Below, piece by piece: positions 53,085 to 61,948 of a stretch of 64,000 nucleotides of DNA. The DNA comes from an uncultured Alphaproteobacteria bacterium (GTDB lineage Bacteria; Pseudomonadota; Alphaproteobacteria; HIMB59; GCA-002718135), in NCBI GenBank assembly GCA_902596365.1, contig CACJTT010000001.1:62001-126000 (forward strand), given 5' to 3'. The position numbers and the translations under genes were made by a program. Positions within the stretch are counted from its first letter, which is position 1. Each line of letters begins with the position of its first letter. The notes beneath the pieces were generated by a model. That model made no database searches. It was given only the letters and a program-made list of their open reading frames with translations, and had not been told where the DNA came from.

Positions 53085-53483
53085 TTATTCTATACCCATA
53101 TCTTCAGGATCAATCCCTGGTACATGCGTAAGTCCAGCTTTCTTTTTCCAATCATGAGGATAGGCTGCGTAGAAAATCACACATATTTCATCACATTCAT
53201 ATGCAATATGATTGTCTTTTGGTACATATAAAACGTCTCCTGGATTACAGACATATGATTCTCCATCACAAGTAAGTCTGAATGAACCTTTCATACAATA
53301 TATAATTTCATCACATGTCAAATCCCATGGTACTGATATTTTGTTTAGAAAATTTAAACCTCCACACATGGTGTCACTGACTTTTGAAGTTACAAAGGGC
53401 TTAATATAAGTTTGACCCGGCTCAAGTGTATGTAATCGGTGTTCTATATCTGAAAATTTGTATAATTGAGGTTTGTTACCCAT
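53085..53483 (-). CDS. EutQ-like cupin protein
   Basis: A 132-residue cupin resembling the C-terminal cupin of ethanolamine-utilisation EutQ: DEIIYCMKGSFRLTCDGESY, NPGDVLYVPKDNHIAYE and VIFYAAYPHDWKK. The canonical metal His residues are mostly replaced (one His, in DNHIAYE), so metal binding may be weak. It is 13 bp after the glyoxalase gene and 23 bp before the GS gene. Role unknown; possibly an acetate-kinase-like or sensor protein as proposed for EutQ relatives. Confidence 0.75.
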   Translation of the reverse strand: MGNKPQLYKFSDIEHRLHTLEPGQTYIKPFVTSKVSDTMCGGLNFLNKISVPWDLTCDEIIYCMKGSFRLTCDGESYVCNPGDVLYVPKDNHIAYECDEICVIFYAAYPHDWKKKAGLTHVPGIDPEDMGIE

Positions 53484-53496
53484 GATCTACCTTTCT

Positions 53497-53919
53497 TTAT
53501 GATGTTTGTATTTTTTCGTTTAGCTCTACTTTGTAACCATCCGGATCTTCACAAAATGCTATTACTCTAGTTCCGTGCTTCATTGGTCCTGGCGGTCTTG
53601 TAATTTTTATTCCTGCTGCTGATAAACTTTCACAGGCTTTATATACATCTGGTGTTTCAACACAAATGTGGCCCCAACCATTACCCTTTTCATAAGGTTC
53701 TGCTTGATCCCAATTATAAGTTAATTCTAGAGTTGGGTATTCTGTTTCTGGACCATAACCAATAAAAGTATTTGTAAATTTTCCGTCTGGATAATCAGTT
53801 TTACGTAAAACTTTCATGCCTAGTATGTCACAATAAAATTTTAATGATAATTCAAGATTTTGAACACGCATCATAGTATGTGCGAGTCTAAAACCAGAGG
53901 AAATTTCATTATCTGTCAT
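53497..53919 (-). CDS. Glyoxalase I-like (lactoylglutathione lyase) protein
   Basis: A 140-residue single-domain glyoxalase. The four metal ligands are His in RLAHTMMRV, Glu in TLELTYNWD, His in GWGHICVET and Glu in GYKVELNEK, all as in GloA. It detoxifies methylglyoxal by isomerising the glutathione hemithioacetal. Its start overlaps the 3' end of the Rieske gene by 11 bp, showing tight coupling to an oxygenase, which is unusual for a housekeeping gloA. It may act on an aldehyde released by that pathway. Confidence 0.88.
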   Translation of the reverse strand: MTDNEISSGFRLAHTMMRVQNLELSLKFYCDILGMKVLRKTDYPDGKFTNTFIGYGPETEYPTLELTYNWDQAEPYEKGNGWGHICVETPDVYKACESLSAAGIKITRPPGPMKHGTRVIAFCEDPDGYKVELNEKIQTS

Positions 53920-55003
53920 TTTTAACCTTTTTTTTAATTTTTTTTGTTTTGCTTAAAGATTTAATCATAATTTGTTGAAATGCGCGAACACTATTTTCCC
54001 AATGAGGGGATAATAATCCACCTTTCTTAGATACGGGAGATGACCTACCTAATTGAAGTCTTTCACATATTTCATGATCTTCTTTATGAACTTTCCACCA
54101 AAGATCCTTTACACCTTTAATCTGACTTTTTGTAAGATTATTACCTTCAGTTGTATAAATAATTCTTTTTTGATGAGTAATGCCGGGTTCAATTGGTAGA
54201 TTCAAATGAACACCTATTTGTCCAGGGTAATATGTCCCAATAATAAAATTTGGAAATAAAGATAAATATTTAGAACTTACTGCCAAGCTGTCTGCAGAAG
54301 TGTTCTCATTTTTTAAATCAACAGCACTTCCATAACATCGTCCATCAACTAAAGTGTAGTGATCTTTAAGAGGTTGACTTGTAGTCGTTTTGTGCACAAA
54401 CTGAACATGATAAGGCTCTATAAAATTTTCAATTAAAAATTTCCAATTTGTGTAAACTTTTCCAAAGTCCAATGTTGCTACTTGTTTTATTTTTTTTAAG
54501 TTAAAATCTTTAAGTTGTTTGATTAATGGTGCGGCATACTTTTCAAATGGTAATGCATTGTTGTTTAAATTGATAAAAATCCAATCATTCCAGATTTTAA
54601 TTCTTATAGATTTTAATCCATTATTTTCATTTTTAAATCCTTTTGGTGTATGATTATTTGTTCCTCCAAAATGAGGCGCTCTAATCAGATTGCCATTTAA
54701 GTCATATAGCCATGCATGATATGGACAGCTTATATATTTTCCAAGATTCTTATTTTGATCAACTAATTTTAAACATCGATGACTGCATACATTATGGAAT
54801 GCAACAATTTCATTATTATTATTTTTTAAAATAAGAATTGGTTGATTGGCAATATTTAGGGTGACAGCATCGCCAACAGATTTTAGTTCATGAGCAAAAC
54901 CAACGAACATCCAATTATCAGAAAATACTTTTTCGCCTTCTTTTATCCAAAAATCATTATCAGTATAAGATTCTGATGGAAGTCCTCTAAAAATAGTGCT
55001 CAA
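53909..55003 (-). CDS. Rieske non-heme iron oxygenase, alpha subunit (quaternary-amine type)
   Basis: A 364-residue oxygenase. The Rieske ligands are C73-S-H75 and C93-P-Y-H96. The catalytic iron site is ENFIEPYHVQFVH (E196, H199, H204), with the bridging Asp of ring-hydroxylating enzymes replaced by Glu, as reported for carnitine monooxygenase CntA and relatives. A later Asp in HKEDHEIC could be the third ligand. The start is TTG; an in-frame stop lies upstream and no ATG is between. No reductase gene is near. Likely demethylates or cleaves a quaternary or N-methylated amine. Confidence 0.85.
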   Translation of the reverse strand: MSTIFRGLPSESYTDNDFWIKEGEKVFSDNWMFVGFAHELKSVGDAVTLNIANQPILILKNNNNEIVAFHNVCSHRCLKLVDQNKNLGKYISCPYHAWLYDLNGNLIRAPHFGGTNNHTPKGFKNENNGLKSIRIKIWNDWIFINLNNNALPFEKYAAPLIKQLKDFNLKKIKQVATLDFGKVYTNWKFLIENFIEPYHVQFVHKTTTSQPLKDHYTLVDGRCYGSAVDLKNENTSADSLAVSSKYLSLFPNFIIGTYYPGQIGVHLNLPIEPGITHQKRIIYTTEGNNLTKSQIKGVKDLWWKVHKEDHEICERLQLGRSSPVSKKGGLLSPHWENSVRAFQQIMIKSLSKTKKIKKKVKNDR

Positions 55004-55125
55004 TTTATTCTCAAATGTTAAAAATTTTTATGATTAATTTTGAAAATCTTATCATTATCAACAAAAAAAAACTATAAAATTAGTGCGTTTACTAAAAAGT
55101 ATTACTGACTATATATTCAATTTCT

Positions 55126-55143
55126 CCACATCTACTTATGTGG
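55126..55143. promoter_or_regulatory. Inverted repeat CCACAT-N6-ATGTGG in a divergent promoter region
   Basis: A perfect six-base repeat, richer in G/C than its surroundings, in the 212-bp gap between the Rieske operon and the butyrobetaine-dioxygenase-like gene. Possible operator for co-control of both. The remainder of the gap is A/T-rich with no other clear signal. Confidence 0.35.
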
Positions 55144-55215
55144 CTCAAATATTAATGAATGCCATTTTAAGTATTTTCAATTATAAAAAATAAATTTTAA
55201 AATATACAAAAATAT

Positions 55216-56310
55216 ATGACTAGAGCTGAAATAGATAAGAATGATTGCTTAGTTATTTATGAAGATCAATTTAGCAATTATCATTTACACCCTTTATGGC
55301 TACGTGAGAGAGTAACTGACCCTGAGTTTTTGGATAGTAATAATTATCAAAGGTTATATGAGCCATCTTTAATAACTCAAAATATAACAATCAAAAATTT
55401 TTCTATAGAGAAAGAAATTTTAAAAATAAAGTTCTCAGATGGAGTTGAGGGATCATTTTTATTAAATGTATTAATAAATGAATTAAAGCAAAAGGATATA
55501 ATTCCTGATAAAAAACCTTGGAAAAATGAATTTGAAAATTTACCGATTTATGATTTTAAATCTTTAAATGAAGCTAAAGTTTTTCTAGATTTACTTTCTG
55601 ATTTTCAGGAATTAGGTTTTGTAATAGTTAAAAATACATCAGCAGAAGAGGGGACAGTTGTAAAATTTGCTGAAATGTTTGGTCCTGTTAGAACAACGAA
55701 TTTTGGTAAGCATTTTGATGTGGTCTCAAAACCTCAAGCTAATGATTTGGCTTATACAAGTCTAGGCATTAAGGCCCACACAGATAATCCTTATAGAAAA
55801 CCTATGCCAGGAATTCAAATACTGCATTGTATATCTAATGAAGCTAAAGGTGGAGATTCATCTTTAGTTGATGGATATGCAGTTGCCGAATATTTAAAGA
55901 TAAATGAGCCAGAAATGTTTGAAATTCTAACAACTACAGATGTATTATTTAAATTTGTTGATAAGGATATTATTCTTGAGAATTATGGCAAGTTGATTGA
56001 ACTTGATCATAATGGAAAATATTTACAAAGTAGATTTAGTGGTAGACTTGATTATGTTCCGTATTTAGAACCATCACAATTGGAAAAATTTTATTCAGCT
56101 AGAAAAAAATTGTTTCATTTATATGAATCAGAAGAGTTTGAGTTAAACTTTCGTTTAGATAGTGGTATGCTGATGATGTTTGATAACATCCGAGTTTTAC
56201 ATGGAAGAACTGAATATGATGTTAATACTGGTTTTAGACATCTGCAAGGTTGTTATATTGATCACGACTCAACAGAGGGTAAGTTAAGAAGACTAAAGTC
56301 TAATTTGTAA
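55216..56310 (+). CDS. Gamma-butyrobetaine/trimethyllysine dioxygenase-like 2-oxoglutarate oxygenase
   Basis: A 364-residue Fe(II)/2-oxoglutarate oxygenase of the BBOX/TauD group. The N-terminal DUF971-like part (residues 1-95) holds FSNYHLHPLWLRER. The catalytic double-stranded helix has IKAHTDNPYR (His and Asp), MMFDNIRVLHGRTEY (distal His) and FRHLQGCYIDHD (2-oxoglutarate Arg and the family tail). BBOX hydroxylates gamma-butyrobetaine to carnitine. It is divergent from the Rieske operon, consistent with trimethylammonium-compound metabolism, though a different betaine is possible. Confidence 0.85.
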   Translation: MTRAEIDKNDCLVIYEDQFSNYHLHPLWLRERVTDPEFLDSNNYQRLYEPSLITQNITIKNFSIEKEILKIKFSDGVEGSFLLNVLINELKQKDIIPDKKPWKNEFENLPIYDFKSLNEAKVFLDLLSDFQELGFVIVKNTSAEEGTVVKFAEMFGPVRTTNFGKHFDVVSKPQANDLAYTSLGIKAHTDNPYRKPMPGIQILHCISNEAKGGDSSLVDGYAVAEYLKINEPEMFEILTTTDVLFKFVDKDIILENYGKLIELDHNGKYLQSRFSGRLDYVPYLEPSQLEKFYSARKKLFHLYESEEFELNFRLDSGMLMMFDNIRVLHGRTEYDVNTGFRHLQGCYIDHDSTEGKLRRLKSNL

Positions 56311-56312
56311 AT

Positions 56313-57485
56313 TTATTTTATTATTGGAATTTCTTTTGGAGCTCTTTTAGTAATTAATTCAGCCCCATCTTTGTTAATTATAATATTCTCTTCATGTACA
56401 ATCATTTTACCAGGGGCATATTCTAATCCAGGCTCAATAGTTAAAACCATATTTTCTTTTATTACTGTTTTATCTTCATCTCGATGTGAGGGCGGTTCAG
56501 TTAATTGTAAGCCAAGTCCATGCCCTAATCTTCCTACATTATTTCCAGCAATACTCACTTCACTAATAACTTTATTCATTGCGTTAAATATATCAAAAGT
56601 AGTAGCTCCTGGAATTGCAGCATTAATGCCTATTTCTGTAGCTTGCCATAAAACTTCATATACTTTTTCTACTTCACTGCTAGCTTTTCCAAATGCAAAA
56701 TTTCTATCAAAATCGCAAAAATAACCATCGAATGTAGAGCCAGTATCTATAAAGAGAATATCGCCATCATTTAATGTGCGATTTGTTGGACCGCAGACAA
56801 TTTGTGATACACCTCCTACACCAGATATACCTGGCATAAACGGAACACTATCAGCTCCTCTATTAAGTATATCAATTTTTAATTTATTAACTGCCTCTCT
56901 TTCAGTATCCCCTATAGCAAGTTTTGATGGCAGAGAATTATAAGCATCACTTGCAATCGAACAAATAAATTTAATTCTTTTAATTTCTTCTTCCGTTTTA
57001 ATCATTCGAATATCCCAAATCGCATCAGAGCCATCAACAAGATTAATATTAACTGTTTCCTTTAATTTAAAAAGATCTCTAACAGGCATCCTTATAGTCA
57101 TTTCTTTCCCAAACTCTGCTCCAATTTGACCAAAAGTTTTTTTAATATTTTCTAAAGTTGATTTTAATAAAGTAATTCCCTCATCTTCAGGTCGAGGTGA
57201 GGGCCAGGACTTGATTTCATCTAGCCATGTTTTTTGAAATTCAGACTCACCAATTTCTGGAACAATTGCAATGGGTTTACCTGATAGTGGAACAACAACA
57301 AACCAAGGTCGTGTTGGGCTCTCCCAAAATTGAGAGTCATACCCAGTAAAGTATCTAATATTTTGTGGGGTAGTTAATAAGATACCATCTAACTGATAAT
57401 TATGCATGATTTTTTGAGCTTGAATTAGACGTTTTTCAAATTCTTTATTTGAAAAGCCTCTTTCATTATTGAGCTTAGTGTTCAT
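56313..57485 (-). CDS. M24-family aminopeptidase/hydrolase (Xaa-Pro peptidase, creatinase type)
   Basis: A 390-residue pita-bread protein. The N-terminal creatinase-like domain (about 1-165) includes GILLTTPQNIRYFTGYDSQ. The catalytic domain has all five metal ligands: FIDTGSTFDGYFCDFDRN (two Asp), GRLGHGLGLQL (His), LTIEPGLEY (Glu) and IVHEENIII (Glu). Relatives include prolidases, creatinase, ectoine hydrolase and the DMSP lyase DddP; by eye I cannot choose. Last in the galK - ALDH - M24 operon (3 bp after the ALDH) and convergent with the dioxygenase gene. Confidence 0.85.
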   Translation of the reverse strand: MNTKLNNERGFSNKEFEKRLIQAQKIMHNYQLDGILLTTPQNIRYFTGYDSQFWESPTRPWFVVVPLSGKPIAIVPEIGESEFQKTWLDEIKSWPSPRPEDEGITLLKSTLENIKKTFGQIGAEFGKEMTIRMPVRDLFKLKETVNINLVDGSDAIWDIRMIKTEEEIKRIKFICSIASDAYNSLPSKLAIGDTEREAVNKLKIDILNRGADSVPFMPGISGVGGVSQIVCGPTNRTLNDGDILFIDTGSTFDGYFCDFDRNFAFGKASSEVEKVYEVLWQATEIGINAAIPGATTFDIFNAMNKVISEVSIAGNNVGRLGHGLGLQLTEPPSHRDEDKTVIKENMVLTIEPGLEYAPGKMIVHEENIIINKDGAELITKRAPKEIPIIK

Positions 57486-57488
57486 TAG

Positions 57489-58961
57489 TTATCGAATGTT
57501 AAATGGATCACTTAAAGGCTCAGTTGAAGTACTAATCCACGTAGTTTTTGTATTAGAATAATCTTTCATTACCTCTAATCCTGACTCTCTTCCATAACCA
57601 CTATTTTTAAATCCACCAAATGGAGCAACTGGAGAAATTAATCGATAAGTATTAACAAATACAATTCCTGCTTCAACGGCTTTTGAGACTCTCATTGCAA
57701 TTCCATTATTTTCAGTAAAAATTCCTGCAGCAAGACCAAAACTATTATCATTCATCAATTTAATTGCATTTTCTTCATCTTTAAATCTCATTACAGATAA
57801 AACTGGACCAAATAATTCATTCTCTGCAACAGGCAAATTATGATTAGCACACTCAATTATTGTAGGCTCAAAATAATAACCATGTTTAAATTCACTAACC
57901 TTATTTCCTCCTGTAATTATTTTACCACCTTGTTCTATTGTCTGTTTAATTTTTTCTTCTATATTTTGTAATTGGGTTAAAGTAGCAAGGGGCCCTAGTT
58001 GAGTTGTAGTTGATAAAGGGTCACCAATTTTAATTCCCTCAACTCTACTTTTTAATTCATCTAAATATTCATTATAAATATCTTCTTGCAAATAAAGTCT
58101 GGAACCAGCAATACAACTTTGACCACTAGCTCCAAATATACTTGCCATAATTCCATTAATTGCATTATCTTTACGAGCATCTTTAAAAATAACCACTGGA
58201 CTTTTTCCACCAAGCTCTAAAGATATTTGCGATAAATTTTCTGCAGAGTTTCTAACAATATGTTTTGCTGTATGGACACCTCCCGTAAATGCTATTTTAT
58301 TAATTTTTGGATGGGAAGTAAGCAACTTACTACAAGTATCTGCAAAACCAGTTATTATATTTACAACACCTTTTGGTATTCCAACTTTATCAATAATTTT
58401 AGCAAATTCTAATAAAGGAGTAGGCGCAATCTCTGATGCTTTAATAATAATAGTATTACCCATTGCTAAGGCTGGAGCGAGTTTGACTGCAGTGAGAAAC
58501 ATTTGTGAGTTCCAAGGTATTATTGCAGCAACAACTCCAACTGGAACTCTGGTGGTGAATACATGCATATCTTTTTTGTCTATTGGAAGCGTTGAGCCCT
58601 CAATTTTGTCGACTAATCCAGCATAGTAATAATAATATTCAGCGATATAATTTGCTTGAAATTTTGTTTCTTTAAATAATTTCCCAGTATCTTTTGTTTC
58701 GATCGTTCCAAGTAATTCTGCTTTTTCTTTAAGTTGATCTCCAATCGCTCTTAAATATTGCGCTCTTTTACTAGGAAGAATTTTTGACCATTCTCCATAA
58801 AAAGCATTATGAGCTGATTCTACGGCTAAGTTTACTTCATACTCTTCTGCAAGGGAAATTTCTGCAAATTCTTTTTCAGTTGATGGATCAATAGACTTAA
58901 ATGATTTACCAGATTTAGATTCCGTGAATTCTCCGTTTATATAATTTTTAAATTTTTGCAT
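57489..58961 (-). CDS. NAD(P)-dependent aldehyde dehydrogenase
   Basis: A 490-residue ALDH with IIPWNSQMF (nucleotide fold), SLELGGKSPVVIF (base Glu) and GASGQSCIAGSR (nucleophile Cys). The C-terminus GFKNSGYGRESGLEVM is typical of betaine-aldehyde/4-aminobutyraldehyde-like and general ALDHs. The ATG at 58961 overlaps the galK stop by one base (TGATG), so it is translated by re-initiation. An earlier TTG codon is in frame but less likely. Substrate unknown; sugar-derived or amine-derived aldehyde. Confidence 0.9.
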   Translation of the reverse strand: MQKFKNYINGEFTESKSGKSFKSIDPSTEKEFAEISLAEEYEVNLAVESAHNAFYGEWSKILPSKRAQYLRAIGDQLKEKAELLGTIETKDTGKLFKETKFQANYIAEYYYYYAGLVDKIEGSTLPIDKKDMHVFTTRVPVGVVAAIIPWNSQMFLTAVKLAPALAMGNTIIIKASEIAPTPLLEFAKIIDKVGIPKGVVNIITGFADTCSKLLTSHPKINKIAFTGGVHTAKHIVRNSAENLSQISLELGGKSPVVIFKDARKDNAINGIMASIFGASGQSCIAGSRLYLQEDIYNEYLDELKSRVEGIKIGDPLSTTTQLGPLATLTQLQNIEEKIKQTIEQGGKIITGGNKVSEFKHGYYFEPTIIECANHNLPVAENELFGPVLSVMRFKDEENAIKLMNDNSFGLAAGIFTENNGIAMRVSKAVEAGIVFVNTYRLISPVAPFGGFKNSGYGRESGLEVMKDYSNTKTTWISTSTEPLSDPFNIR

Positions 58962-60028
58962 CAAACCTCAAATATATTTTTATTATCATAATATTTGTGC
59001 ATATTTTTTTGCCATTCATCATAGTTGTTTTTATGTATTAGTGACACTGTAAATCCTCCAAATCCTCCACCGGTTAATCTTGATCCCTCTGCTCCAGATA
59101 TTTTTGATCTTTCAACAATCGAATCAACATCTTCAGTTGAGGCTTCAAAATCTTTAGCATATGATTGGTGGCTTTCATTCATTAACTTTCCAAATGATTT
59201 AATATCTTTATTTAATATATATTTCTTTGCTTCTAGGACCCTAGCATTTTCAGTAATAACATGTCTTGCCCTTTTTAAAATTAATTCATCATTTATTTTA
59301 TTTTCATCAAATTGCTCTGGTTTAATTGAACCTAGATATTCTGTACCAAGATATTCTTCAGCTTTCTTAAGTTGGCTATATCTTTCATTATATGCGCTAT
59401 CTCTAAGATTTCTTTGAACCGCAGAGTCAACTAAGCAAAAAACCCAATTATCTGGAAGATCTATCAATTCAAATTTCAAACTTAAACAATCTAAGAAGAA
59501 AGCTTTTCTATGAATGCCAATTGAGGAAACCATTTGATCCATGATTCCTCCTGAAACACCTATATAATCGCGTTCAACTTTTTGCGCTAAGATTGCAATA
59601 TGTTTTTCTGCGTACTCAGTTTTAAAAAAATTATTTAATGCTTTTAAAATAGCAACGCAAAGAGCTGATGAGGATGAAATACCGCGACCAATTGGAATAG
59701 TTGAGGATATAAAAATATTTAAATGAGTATTAGGTATATGTTTATTTTCATCGTAAAATACAAATAAACAACCTTTTACATAGTCAACCCATTCATTATT
59801 TTGTGACTTAATAAAGTCAGCAAAATTCATTTGTTCATTAAAATGCTCAGAATAAACTTGATATTTTTTATTCTCGTTTTTCGAAATTTGAATAGTTGTT
59901 TTGAAATTTAGAAGAGATGGTAAAACATACCCTCCTGTATAATCAGTATGTTCACCAATTAAATTTACTCTTGCATGTGCACTGTTAACAACTGAAAAAT
60001 CAGTATGAAATATATCTTTAAAACTCAT
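58961..60028 (-). CDS. galK: Galactokinase
   Basis: A 355-residue GHMP kinase. The galactokinase signature ARVNLIGEHTDYTGGYVLP is near residues 19-37, the ATP loop is IPIGRGISSSSALCVAIL, and the C-terminal GSRLTGGGFGGFTVSL motif is intact. GISGGIMDQMVSS, where VSGGIMDQM carries the catalytic Asp region, is present. It phosphorylates D-galactose (or an analogue such as GalNAc) at C1. First in the galK - ALDH - M24 operon and divergent from the hexosaminidase gene by only 28 bp, linking it to beta-galactosaminide or similar breakdown. Confidence 0.92.
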   Translation of the reverse strand: MSFKDIFHTDFSVVNSAHARVNLIGEHTDYTGGYVLPSLLNFKTTIQISKNENKKYQVYSEHFNEQMNFADFIKSQNNEWVDYVKGCLFVFYDENKHIPNTHLNIFISSTIPIGRGISSSSALCVAILKALNNFFKTEYAEKHIAILAQKVERDYIGVSGGIMDQMVSSIGIHRKAFFLDCLSLKFELIDLPDNWVFCLVDSAVQRNLRDSAYNERYSQLKKAEEYLGTEYLGSIKPEQFDENKINDELILKRARHVITENARVLEAKKYILNKDIKSFGKLMNESHQSYAKDFEASTEDVDSIVERSKISGAEGSRLTGGGFGGFTVSLIHKNNYDEWQKNMHKYYDNKNIFEV

Positions 60029-60056
60029 GATAAACTAAATATATAAATTATTGATA

Positions 60057-61919
60057 ATGGAAATACACTTAATTTTTACAAAAAATAATAAATTAAAATT
60101 CTCTATTTTAAATAATCAATATCCTCATGGAGATTTTAAAATTTGTTTTTCTCTTGTTTACTCTATTCAAGAAATTGGTGGTGGAACAATTTCAAAAAAA
60201 GTTGGCAGATATTATGAAATTCATTCTGAACAAGATGAAGTAATTTTTACACTACAGGAACCAAGGATAGGCTCTTATAATCTCTCATGTGGTCCAGAGG
60301 GATTATTTGTTATAGGAAAAAATAATCAAATTATTGAGTGTGAAATTAATTCTCTTAAATTTGAAAATCCTATACCACAAATTTCATATTCTGATGACTA
60401 TGATAATATATTTGATCCAGTAATTCCGCTTCCTAATATTTTAAAATTAGAAAAAGAAACTATTCACACTAAAAATTTAAATTTTAAAATATCTCCTAAA
60501 GAAAAAGATTTTTTTAAAAATTTTGATAATTTATTAAAAGTATCTGACATAAAATTTAATGTATCAACAGGACATTCTATATTTTTTATAAAACAAAATT
60601 TAAGATCTGAAGAATATAAAATTAACATCAAGAAAGATTCAATTTTGATTGAGTATTCTGATTATGGAGGGAAGTTCTATTCAATAATAACTCTGGTACA
60701 GCTTTTAAATTTTTATAATACAAATTTACCTCTTGGTATAATTGAAGACAGACCATCTTTAAATTGGAGAGGAATGCATTTAGATTGTGCAAGACAATTT
60801 TATACAATTGATGAAATAAAAAGACTTATGAACTATATGTGCTTTTTTAAACTAAATCGTTTCCATTGGCATTTAACAGATAATGAAGCTTGGAGAGTTG
60901 AATTAGATTGTTATCCAAATTTAACTAAAGTGGGCGCTTTCAGAGGCTATGATCATACAATTCCACCTTTCTATGGAACTGGTTATAATAAAACAGGAGG
61001 TTATTATTCTCGAAGTCAAATCAATGAGCTAATTGAGTATGCAAGACAAAGAAATATTGAAATCATGCCTGAGATTGATTTACCAGCACACTCTTGGACA
61101 TTGCTTCAAGTTATGCCCGAGTTAAGAGACTCAAGCTCTAATGTTATTTCAGAGGATGTAGGTAATTATACTGATAATACAATTAATCCCGCAGTAGAAG
61201 AGACAAATATTTTTTTAAAAAATATTTTGGAGGAATTAAGTGAAATTTTTTTATTTAACATGATTCATGTTGGGGTTGATGAAAGGCCAAAAGAGTCATG
61301 GGAAGGATCGCCCAAAGTAATTGAATATATGAAAAAAAACAAAATTGAGTCGTTCGATGAATTGCAAGATGACTATATGAATAATATCATTAGTATTTTA
61401 AAAAATTCAAATAAGCTAACTGCGGCTTGGAACGAAGCAGCACTACCCCCTCATAATGATATAGGCTCTGCTGGTAGCGCAGGAAAAGTCGATAAAAATT
61501 GCATTATCTTTGCCTGGGAGCATCCTGATGTAGGATTGATGTCAGCAAAAAAAGGTTTTAAAACAGTTCTTTGTCCAGGTCATAAAACATACTTTGATAT
61601 GGCTTACAATAATTCTACTTTTGAAAGAGGAATTTGTTGGGCTGCCACAATAGAAGTAAAAGAAGTTTTTGATTGGAAGCCTCTTCAAGATTATGAAACT
61701 GATGATTTAAAAAATGTACTAGGTATACAAGGTCAACTTTGGTCAGAAACAATAACAAATAAAGATTATTTTGATAAAATGATTAATCCTCGTCTAGCTG
61801 CACTAGCAGAAATTGCTTGGTGCACAAAAGCAAAAAGATCATGGCCTCAGTTTAGATCATCATTATTAAATAATTTAGAATATTTATCAAAATTGGGGTG
61901 GAAGTTTCATAATTTTTAG
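60057..61919 (+). CDS. Beta-N-acetylhexosaminidase (GH20)
   Basis: A 620-residue glycoside hydrolase family 20 enzyme. A GH20b-like alpha/beta domain (about 120-225) precedes the TIM barrel, which starts LNWRGMHLDCARQFYTIDE and includes FHWHLTDNEAWRVEL and MPEIDLPAHSWTLL. The catalytic Asp-Glu pair is in HVGVDERPKESW. No signal peptide, so probably cytoplasmic and acting on imported oligosaccharides. The ATG at 60057 was chosen over a TTG two codons upstream. Followed by a Gfo/Idh enzyme and sugar ABC permease genes, which fits uptake and intracellular hydrolysis of amino-sugar oligomers. Confidence 0.9.
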   Translation: MEIHLIFTKNNKLKFSILNNQYPHGDFKICFSLVYSIQEIGGGTISKKVGRYYEIHSEQDEVIFTLQEPRIGSYNLSCGPEGLFVIGKNNQIIECEINSLKFENPIPQISYSDDYDNIFDPVIPLPNILKLEKETIHTKNLNFKISPKEKDFFKNFDNLLKVSDIKFNVSTGHSIFFIKQNLRSEEYKINIKKDSILIEYSDYGGKFYSIITLVQLLNFYNTNLPLGIIEDRPSLNWRGMHLDCARQFYTIDEIKRLMNYMCFFKLNRFHWHLTDNEAWRVELDCYPNLTKVGAFRGYDHTIPPFYGTGYNKTGGYYSRSQINELIEYARQRNIEIMPEIDLPAHSWTLLQVMPELRDSSSNVISEDVGNYTDNTINPAVEETNIFLKNILEELSEIFLFNMIHVGVDERPKESWEGSPKVIEYMKKNKIESFDELQDDYMNNIISILKNSNKLTAAWNEAALPPHNDIGSAGSAGKVDKNCIIFAWEHPDVGLMSAKKGFKTVLCPGHKTYFDMAYNNSTFERGICWAATIEVKEVFDWKPLQDYETDDLKNVLGIQGQLWSETITNKDYFDKMINPRLAALAEIAWCTKAKRSWPQFRSSLLNNLEYLSKLGWKFHNF

Positions 61920-61948
61920 TATTATGATTGTTATTTTAGGATGAAAAA

